Below are positions 7,302 to 11,737 of a DNA stretch of 11,737 nt, in pieces. The stretch's first letter is position 1, and every line of letters begins with the position of its first letter. The DNA is from Nocardioidaceae bacterium (GTDB lineage Bacteria; Actinomycetota; Actinomycetes; Propionibacteriales; Nocardioidaceae): positions 1 to 11,737 of the forward strand of contig JACCUS010000360.1 of the NCBI GenBank assembly GCA_013811715.1, read 5' to 3'. The position numbers and the translations under genes were made by a program. Under the pieces are notes generated by a model. That model was given only the letters and a program-made list of their open reading frames with translations, made no database searches and was not told the origin of the DNA.

Positions 7302-7829
7302 GTGGACTTCATTCGCTACGCAGACCTGGCCGCCAGCCTGGTCAATGCGCCGATCGAGAGCTCCGACGACCTCGCCGCTTACCTCACCGAGCGTCAGTGG
7401 CTGCTGCGCCGGGTCGAGGACCGCGACCTGGCGCCGATCAAGCGGCTGCGCAGAGAGCTCCGGCCGATCTTCTCCGCATCCGACGCCGGAGACGAGGAGG
7501 CGGTCGTGTCAGGGATCAACGCGTTGCTCACGAAACACCCGGTCGCGCCGCACATCGCCGGCCACGACAGCCAGACCTGGCACCTGCACGTCGCCGAACG
7601 CGGGTCGACGGTGGCCGCCTTGATCACCGCCGAGTGCATCATGGGGCTGGCCATGATCATCGTCGACCACGGTGCGACCCGGTTGGGGGTCTGCTCGTCG
7701 GACAAGTGTGACAACGTCTTCGTCGACACCTCCCCAAACCAGTCCCGCCGCTACTGCACCGACCGCTGCTCCTCCCGCGCGAACGTGGCCGCCTACCGGG
7801 CCCGCCGCAAGGCGGGGGCGCACGCGTGA
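7302..7829 (+). CDS. ABATE/CGNR-type zinc-finger protein (putative nucleic-acid-binding regulator)
   Basis: A 175-residue protein. Residues about 1-120 fit the ABATE domain that precedes CGNR fingers in actinobacterial regulators (DFIRYADLAASLVN at the start, paired helices following). Residues 131-170 form the zinc finger: Cys131, Cys136, Cys152 and Cys156, then the basic stretch RANVAAYRARRKAG. The eponymous Cys-Gly-Asn-Arg motif reads Cys-Ser-Ser-Arg here (156-159), but all four metal ligands and the basic helix are kept. The finger is expected to bind nucleic acid; ABATE is thought to sense or bind a ligand, so a stress-linked transcription factor is a reasonable inference. GTG 7302 has no Shine-Dalgarno but a well-placed -10 hexamer. 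It lies between the helicase-associated gene (58 bp before) and XPB (42 bp after), so it may be co-transcribed with both or read from its own promoter. Confidence 0.85.
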   Translation: MDFIRYADLAASLVNAPIESSDDLAAYLTERQWLLRRVEDRDLAPIKRLRRELRPIFSASDAGDEEAVVSGINALLTKHPVAPHIAGHDSQTWHLHVAERGSTVAALITAECIMGLAMIIVDHGATRLGVCSSDKCDNVFVDTSPNQSRRYCTDRCSSRANVAAYRARRKAGAHA

Positions 7830-7871
7830 CAGCACACCCGTGACACTCACCCTGAGAGGGAGGGCCCGTCC

Positions 7872-9512
7872 GTGACCCACGGACCGCTGATCGTTCAGTC
7901 GGACAAGACCTTGCTGCTCGAGGTCGAGCATCCTCGATCGCGGGACTGCAGGCGCGCGATCGCCGCGTTCGCCGAGCTGGAGCGCTCCCCGGAGCACATG
8001 CACACCTACCGGCTCACCCCGCTGGGGCTCTGGAACGCCCGGGCGGCCGGCCATGACGCCGAGCAGGTCGTCGACGCCTTGTTGTCGTACTCGCGCTACC
8101 CCGTCCCCCACTCGTTGCTGGTCGACATCGCCGAGACGATGGGGCGTTACGGCCGGCTGCGGCTGGACCAGCACCCCTCTCACGGCCTGGTGCTCTCGAG
8201 CAGCGACCTAGCGGTCTTCGAGGAGGTGCTGCGCAGCAGGCGCATCTCGCCCATGCTCGGGGCACGGGTGGACGACGCCTCGGTGGCCGTCCACGCCTCG
8301 GAGCGCGGCAACCTCAAGCAGGCGCTGCTCAAGCTCGGCTGGCCCGCCGAGGACTTCGCCGGGTACGTCGACGGCGAAGCCCACCCGATCGGGCTCGCCG
8401 AGCACGAGTGGTCGCTGCGTCCCTACCAGCGGGAGGCGGCCGAGGCGCTGTGGCACGGCGGCTCCGGGGTCGTCGTACTACCGTGTGGGGCAGGCAAGAC
8501 GCTCGTCGGCGCCGCCACAATGGCCGAGGCGCAGGCGACCACGTTGATCTTGGTGACGAACACGGTGGCCGCGCGGCAGTGGAAGGACGAGCTGATTCGC
8601 CGGACGACTCTGACTGCCGACGAGATCGGCGAGTACTCCGGCGCCGTCAAGGAGATCCGGCCGGTCACCATCGCGACGTACCAGGTGATGACGACCCGCC
8701 GCAAGGGGGTGTACTCCCACCTCGAGCTCTTCGACGCCCGCGACTGGGGGCTGGTGATCTACGACGAGGTCCACCTGCTGCCGGCGCCGATCTTCCGGAT
8801 GACGGCCAACCTGCAGGCCAGGCGGCGCATCGGGCTGACCGCCACCTTGATCCGCGAGGACGGTCGCGAGGGCGACGTCTTCTCCCTCATCGGGCCCAAG
8901 CGCTACGACGTTCCGTGGAAGGACATCGAGTCGCAGGGCTACATCGCCCCGGCCGAATGCGTCGAGGTGCGGGTGTCGCTGACCGACAGCGAACGGTTCG
9001 TGTACGCGACGGCGGAGCCGGAGGACCGCTACCGGCTGGCGGCCGCCTGCGCCAGCAAGGCCGCCGTCGTCGAACAGCTCGTCTCGCAGAACTCGGCCGA
9101 GCCGACCCTGGTCATCGGTCAGTACATCGACCAGCTCGACGAGCTCGCCGAACATCTCGGCGCGCCGTTGATCAAGGGTGAGACACCGGTCCCCGAACGC
9201 GAGCGCCTGTTCGCCGCCTTCCGGACCGGCGAGGTGCCGTTGCTCGTCGTCAGCAAGGTGGCGAACTTCTCGGTGGATCTGCCGGAGGCCTCGGTCGCGA
9301 TCCAGGTCTCCGGCACGTTCGGCTCCAGGCAGGAGGAGGCGCAGCGGCTGGGGCGGCTGTTGCGGCCCAAGTCCGATGCTCGGACCGCGCACTTCTACAC
9401 GGTGGTGGCCCGCGACACTGTCGACGCCGACTTCGCGCAGCACCGGCAGCGGTTCTTGGCGGAGCAGGGGTACGCCTACACGATCGTCGATGCCGACTCG
9501 CTGTCCCGCTGA
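7872..9512 (+). CDS. xpb: XPB/Ssl2-family DNA repair helicase (Rv0861c/ERCC3-like)
   Basis: A 546-residue superfamily 2 helicase of normal length for bacterial XPB. The N-terminal module (about 1-165) starts LIVQSDKTLLLEVEHP, followed by the conserved HMHTYRLTPLGLWNARAAG. The motor carries Walker A PCGAGKT (204-210), DEVH box (298-301, as in eukaryotic XPB rather than DEAD), GLTATLIREDGREGD, which includes the XPB-type RED loop, and motif VI QRLGRLLRP (from 491). All core residues are intact. Mycobacterial and archaeal homologues are ATP-dependent 3'-to-5' helicases; the role in bacteria is not settled but nucleotide excision repair or transcription-linked DNA opening is presumed. GTG 7872 is preceded at 7 nt by GAGGGAGGG (7855-7864), a strong ribosome-binding site, unlike the genes before it. 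It is the last of three same-strand genes. Confidence 0.95.
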   Translation: MTHGPLIVQSDKTLLLEVEHPRSRDCRRAIAAFAELERSPEHMHTYRLTPLGLWNARAAGHDAEQVVDALLSYSRYPVPHSLLVDIAETMGRYGRLRLDQHPSHGLVLSSSDLAVFEEVLRSRRISPMLGARVDDASVAVHASERGNLKQALLKLGWPAEDFAGYVDGEAHPIGLAEHEWSLRPYQREAAEALWHGGSGVVVLPCGAGKTLVGAATMAEAQATTLILVTNTVAARQWKDELIRRTTLTADEIGEYSGAVKEIRPVTIATYQVMTTRRKGVYSHLELFDARDWGLVIYDEVHLLPAPIFRMTANLQARRRIGLTATLIREDGREGDVFSLIGPKRYDVPWKDIESQGYIAPAECVEVRVSLTDSERFVYATAEPEDRYRLAAACASKAAVVEQLVSQNSAEPTLVIGQYIDQLDELAEHLGAPLIKGETPVPERERLFAAFRTGEVPLLVVSKVANFSVDLPEASVAIQVSGTFGSRQEEAQRLGRLLRPKSDARTAHFYTVVARDTVDADFAQHRQRFLAEQGYAYTIVDADSLSR

Positions 9513-9545
9513 CTCGCTGATCCTTGCGGGGTCGCCAGTGAGGTT

Positions 9546-9617
9546 CTTAGCCTTTTCTAAGTCTCCTCTCAGACTCCCGCTTGAAGCGGGCCATCCCTCA
9601 CCCGTAGCGTCGGGTGA
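9546..9617 (+). other. Cluster of four small hairpins in the XPB-rpf intergenic region
   Basis: Four short inverted repeats follow one another: CTTAG-N6-CTAAG (9546-9561), AGTCT-N6-AGACT (9560-9575), CCCGC-TTGAA-GCGGG (9576-9590) and TCACCCG-TAGCGT-CGGGTGA (9598-9617). The first two overlap by two bases and the third abuts the second. The last is the strongest and is followed by TTGT, so it could help end the XPB transcript. The same bases contain the best promoter candidate for the next gene, so the two readings compete. Confidence 0.45.
9581..9610 (+). promoter_or_regulatory. Candidate promoter for the riboswitch-rpf transcript
   Basis: TTGAAG (9581-9586) and TAGCGT (9605-9610) are 18 bp apart, acceptable -35 and -10 hexamers for an actinobacterial housekeeping sigma factor. 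A start near 9617 would place the full riboswitch at the 5' end of the mRNA. Both hexamers lie in hairpin loops, which is coincidental or reflects an operator. Confidence 0.35.
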
Positions 9618-9630
9618 TTGTACGCCCGAG

Positions 9631-9837
9631 ACGGCGCGCCGAGTCCCACCCAAGCCGTCCGGGCCCTGTTCGCTATCAGTAGAAATCCGGACGGGTGGGA
9701 GCGGAGAACCCGAGTAAGCGGTGCCTCGCGGCTGTGAAAGCAGCGGCGATGTGCTCCTGGGGTTAAGTCAGCACGTGTGACCGGGCACCCTCTGCCCGAA
9801 CCCGACAGCTAACTTCGCAGGCATCGGAGAGGGATAT
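9631..9837 (+). promoter_or_regulatory. ydaO-type cyclic di-AMP riboswitch in the rpf leader
   Basis: The leader shows the conserved landmarks of the ydaO/c-di-AMP riboswitch in order: GCCGAGTCCCA (from 9638), GGTGGGAGCGGAGAACCC (from 9694), CTGGGGTTAAGTC (about 9757-9769), and the diagnostic CCGAACCCGACAGCTAAC followed by TTCGCAGGC (about 9796-9822). A stem CCGTCCGG/CCGGACGG (9655-9662 with 9687-9694), extended by TCCCAC/GTGGGA, forms a peripheral arm. The closing helix looks short: only GCC 9638-9640 with GGC 9820-9822 is clear. The ribosome-binding site GGAGAGGG (9826-9833) abuts the 3' end, and AGAGGG (9828-9833) can also pair with CCCTCT (9788-9793). This class is normally an OFF switch; in Streptomyces one controls rpfA. 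The exact 5' boundary is uncertain. Confidence 0.88.
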
Positions 9838-9841
9838 CACC

Positions 9842-10477
9842 ATGGGCAACGCCCCACGACATCGCGCTGCCAAGCCGGCGCGCCGCACCCTAACCCGCGC
9901 CGCGGCCACCTCCGCGACGTTCGCCGCCGCAGTGGCCGCACCGGTTCTTCTCAGCACCGGCACCGCGTCGGCGGCCGACGACAGCACCTGGAACGCGCTC
10001 GCAGCTTGCGAGTCCGGCAATGACTGGCACATCAACACCGGCAACGGCTACTACGGTGGCCTGCAGTTCTCGCAGCCGACCTGGGAAGGCTTCGGCGGCA
10101 CCCAGTACGCGTCGCGCGCTGACCTGGCCACCCGCGCACAGCAGATCGCCACCGCCGAGCGGGTGCTGGACGTGCAGGGTTGGGGCGCTTGGCCTGCCTG
10201 CTCGGCCGGGCTCGGACTGAGCGAAGCCGACGCGTACGGCACTCCGGACGTCGACCCCACGCGCGACCACAGCCACCCCCACAGCCGCGTCCAGGCGACC
10301 CCTTCGGCGCCGTCGTCGGGTGGCGGCTCCTACACCGTCCAGTCGGGTGACACGCTGTCGCTCATCGCCGGCCGTGAAGGCGTCGCCGGCGGATGGAGGG
10401 CACTGTACGCGGCGAACAACGACGTCGTCGCGGACCCCAACCTCATCTACGTCGGTCAGCAGCTGCAGCTGCCGTAG
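9842..10477 (+). CDS. Resuscitation-promoting factor-like transglycosylase with LysM domain
   Basis: A 211-residue exported cell-wall hydrolase. The signal peptide (about 1-44) has a basic n-region (RHRAAKPARRTLTR), a hydrophobic core and cleavage near TASA-ADD. The Rpf catalytic domain (about 46-124) has the hallmark W50-NALAACESGNDW with catalytic Glu57, GYYGGLQF, and Cys56/Cys120 positioned for the usual disulfide. A Pro/Ser linker with a His-rich patch (DHSHPHS, 142-148) leads to one LysM domain (164-211, YTVQSGDTLSLIA) that binds peptidoglycan. This Rpf-LysM layout matches Streptomyces RpfA. Such enzymes cleave glycan strands and promote spore germination or exit from dormancy. The ATG is set by GGAGAGGG 8 nt upstream, at the 3' edge of a c-di-AMP riboswitch, so high c-di-AMP is expected to lower its expression. 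Confidence 0.95.
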   Translation: MGNAPRHRAAKPARRTLTRAAATSATFAAAVAAPVLLSTGTASAADDSTWNALAACESGNDWHINTGNGYYGGLQFSQPTWEGFGGTQYASRADLATRAQQIATAERVLDVQGWGAWPACSAGLGLSEADAYGTPDVDPTRDHSHPHSRVQATPSAPSSGGGSYTVQSGDTLSLIAGREGVAGGWRALYAANNDVVADPNLIYVGQQLQLP

Positions 10478-10489
10478 TCGAGGCGGGGC

Positions 10490-10508
10490 TAGCGAGCTTT
10501 CCTCGCTA
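10490..10508 (+). terminator. Hairpin just after the rpf-like gene
   Basis: TAGCGAG-CTTTC-CTCGCTA is a perfect 7-bp stem with a 5-nt loop, starting 13 nt after the stop codon. There is no T-run. It probably acts with the larger hairpin that follows as a tandem terminator or 3'-end stabiliser. Confidence 0.45.
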
Positions 10509-10526
10509 AGAACCTGCGATGCCAGC

Positions 10527-10566
10527 GAAGAGGCCCGGACGGTCGACCGACTGTCCGGGCCTCTTC
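10527..10566. terminator. Strong 14-bp hairpin terminator between convergent genes
   Basis: GAAGAGGCCCGGAC (10527-10540) pairs perfectly with GTCCGGGCCTCTTC (10553-10566) around a 12-nt loop that contains the palindrome GGTCGACC. It lies between the plus-strand rpf-like gene and the minus-strand DnaB-like gene, so it can end both transcripts. It lacks a T-run, as is common for actinobacterial terminators. Confidence 0.8.
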
Positions 10567-10617
10567 GGTCTGGCTCCGACTCAACGGCAGGACGGCGATA
10601 CCCGTTCGTCACAGTCT

Positions 10618-11627
10618 CTACTCGACGAACACACGTTCGTCGACGAGCTGCTCGGCCACCTGCTTGCCGTTGACTTCGAACCGGCCTTGGTCGAACCGCT
10701 TCTCGAACTCGAGGTCGATCTTGTCCAGCCCGCTGCGGTTCTTCTCGATGGTGAGCACGGCCCAGCCATGGAATCGCTCGGCGTTGCCGACGTTGTAGAC
10801 CAGGTGGTGCCGGGCGACCACGTCGTACTTGTCGTTCATGATCAGCACGGTGTCGGCCTCATAGGCCAGTGCCGACGAGCCTCTCAGGTTGTGCACGCGC
10901 ATCCGCTTGCCCGAGACCAGCCCTTCCTTGTCGGCGGCGACAACGGCCAGCACCGGCACGTTGAGTTCCAGCGCCAGATCCTTCAGCCCCTCCACGACCG
11001 TGGTGACCCGCTCATCCTCGACCGCCGACCCGTTCGGCACCCGCATCTTCTGCAGGTAGTCCACCACCACGAACGGGAGCTGTCCGGTGCTGGTGCGCAC
11101 CTCCTGAACCACATCGCGTACGACGTCGACACTCGTGCTGTTGCCGCTCGACCGGTGCAGCAGCATCCGGTCGCCGTACCCCTGCAGCACCTGAAGCGCC
11201 TCAGCGCCGCCCTCCGTGTGGGCGAGTCGTTCGGCCAACGTGCCGGTCAGGCCGTCGCTGTCCTCGAGTGCCTCCCGGACCCGGTTGAGTGACACCCCGG
11301 CCGATCCGGCGATAGCCCCCGCCTCGATGGCGATCAGCCTCTCCAGCACCGTCTGCGGGTCGTGCTCGAAGGAGAAGTAGACCACCGATCGCCCGGAGTC
11401 GGCGACATGCCGCAAGATCTGGAGCGCGAAGGTCGTCTTGCCGAGCCCCTGCGGTCCACCGAGCAAGATCAACTCTCCGGATCGCAGGCCGCCGCTCAGG
11501 TAGACGTCGAGCAGGCGAAACCGGTCGGCCACACCCGGGGTGCCACATGGGATCCGGCGCGAAGCCGGCCGTCGGCCCGTTCGATCACGCCGGTCAACGA
11601 CTGCAGCTGTTGGTTCGCTGGGTTCAC
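10618..11627 (-). CDS. DnaB-like helicase C-terminal domain ATPase, apparently frameshifted near its N-terminus
   Basis: A RecA-fold (SF4) ATPase resembling the DnaB C-terminal domain. The frame that is open to 10618 encodes LLDVYLSGGLRSGELILLGG, Walker A GGPQGLGKTT (Lys codon 11437-11439), Walker B FVVVDYLQ (Asp codon 11059-11061), NLRGSSALAYEAD, EKNRSG and the ending EQLVDERVFVE. Upstream of about 11515 this frame turns into an Arg/Pro/Cys-rich string unlike the family. A neighbouring frame instead gives NQQLQSLTGVIERADGRLRA...HVAPRVWPTGF, from GTG 11627 to about 11517; inserting one base near 11515 restores PTGFDLLDVYLSGG. I infer a one-base deletion or sequencing error. There is no DnaB N-terminal primase-binding domain, and the region where DnaB has its conserved Gln motif (H3) reads AVVAADKEGL. 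The cellular role is unknown to me. If the frameshift is real, translation from an internal start may still give the ATPase core. Confidence 0.78.
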
Positions 11628-11706
11628 AAGGCCATTGCAGCAGAACCCACCGGCGGCGGCATGACCTTTGCCGAATTTCGCCTCGCCTGTCGCCCGCCGG
11701 CGCTGC

Positions 11707-11712
11707 TAGGCT
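11707..11712 (+). promoter_or_regulatory. Possible -10 element (TAGGCT) near the right edge
   Basis: TAGGCT ends 10 nt before an ATG at 11723, the same hexamer and nearly the same distance as before the helicase-associated gene. A transcript from about 11719 would have a leader of only a few bases. No convincing -35 is seen. Confidence 0.25.
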
Positions 11713-11722
11713 CTCGGGTCCC

Positions 11723-11737
11723 ATGGGTGATGAGATC
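11723..11737 (+). CDS. Possible start of a divergent gene (five codons, cut by window edge)
   Basis: ATGGGTGATGAGATC reads MGDEI and runs off the window. The only support is the TAGGCT hexamer just upstream and the divergent position relative to the DnaB-like gene. No Shine-Dalgarno is present. Nothing can be said about its product. Confidence 0.25.

Noticed and set aside
7825..7845. CGTGACA repeated at a 14-bp period between the CGNR-type gene and XPB
   Set aside because: Only seven bases match and the first copy overlaps the stop codon; too short to call an operator.
9541..10515. 11-bp inverted repeat AGGTTCTTAGC (9541-9551) and GCTAAGAACCT (10505-10515) flanking the rpf unit
   Set aside because: Repeats of this length are expected by chance in a window of this size, and no transposase or target duplication accompanies it; each half is also part of a local hairpin.
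10519..11292. Plus-strand open frame opposite the DnaB-like gene
   Set aside because: Antisense to clear ATPase motifs and overlapping the terminator hairpin; no conserved features.

Overview
The window is high-GC DNA from an actinobacterium. The indicators are strong G/C bias at third codon positions, frequent GTG starts, TANNNT-type -10 hexamers (TAGGCT, TAGACT, TAGCAT), a paired XPB-type helicase and 'helicase-associated' protein of the mycobacterial Rv0861c/Rv0862c type, and a resuscitation-promoting-factor (Rpf) protein behind a ydaO-type c-di-AMP riboswitch. A Propionibacteriales- or Micrococcales-like member is plausible, but the family cannot be fixed from sequence alone. No insertion sequence, CRISPR array, tRNA, rRNA or phage gene was seen; this looks like ordinary chromosome.

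Layout. At the left edge is the start of a minus-strand PP-loop gene (larE-like). It is divergent from a large secreted subtilisin-family protease (358-3360, +), and the two share a short intergenic region with a palindrome that carries a -10-like hexamer on each strand. Converging on the protease is a two-gene ABC-2 exporter operon on the minus strand: the ATPase (5314-4184) overlaps the permease (4187-3381) by 4 bp. The ATPase ends in a Gly/Tyr/Gln repeat tail encoded by 18-bp tandem repeats. Next, on the plus strand, come three closely spaced genes: a helicase-associated protein (5414-7243), a small ABATE/CGNR-type zinc-finger protein that may be leaderless (7302-7829), and an XPB-family DNA helicase (7872-9512). 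The helicase-associated protein and the N-terminus of XPB appear to share one folded module, so they may work together in DNA repair or remodelling.

The 329-bp gap at 9513-9841 holds a run of small hairpins, a plausible promoter, and a c-di-AMP riboswitch that reaches the start of an Rpf-LysM cell-wall hydrolase (9842-10477, +). Strong hairpin terminators follow. Convergent to it is a minus-strand gene for a RecA-fold ATPase of the DnaB helicase C-terminal type (11627-10618). It appears to carry a single-base frameshift near 11515, since its probable N-terminus (ending in RVWPTGF) lies in another frame. The last 15 bases may start another plus-strand gene.

The most notable items are the DnaB-like frameshift, the riboswitch with its possible masking of the ribosome-binding site, the XPB/helicase-associated/CGNR cluster, the unusual active-site positions of the subtilase (oxyanion Asn replaced by Asp), and the repeat tail on the ABC ATPase. 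No wholly new system is demonstrated.
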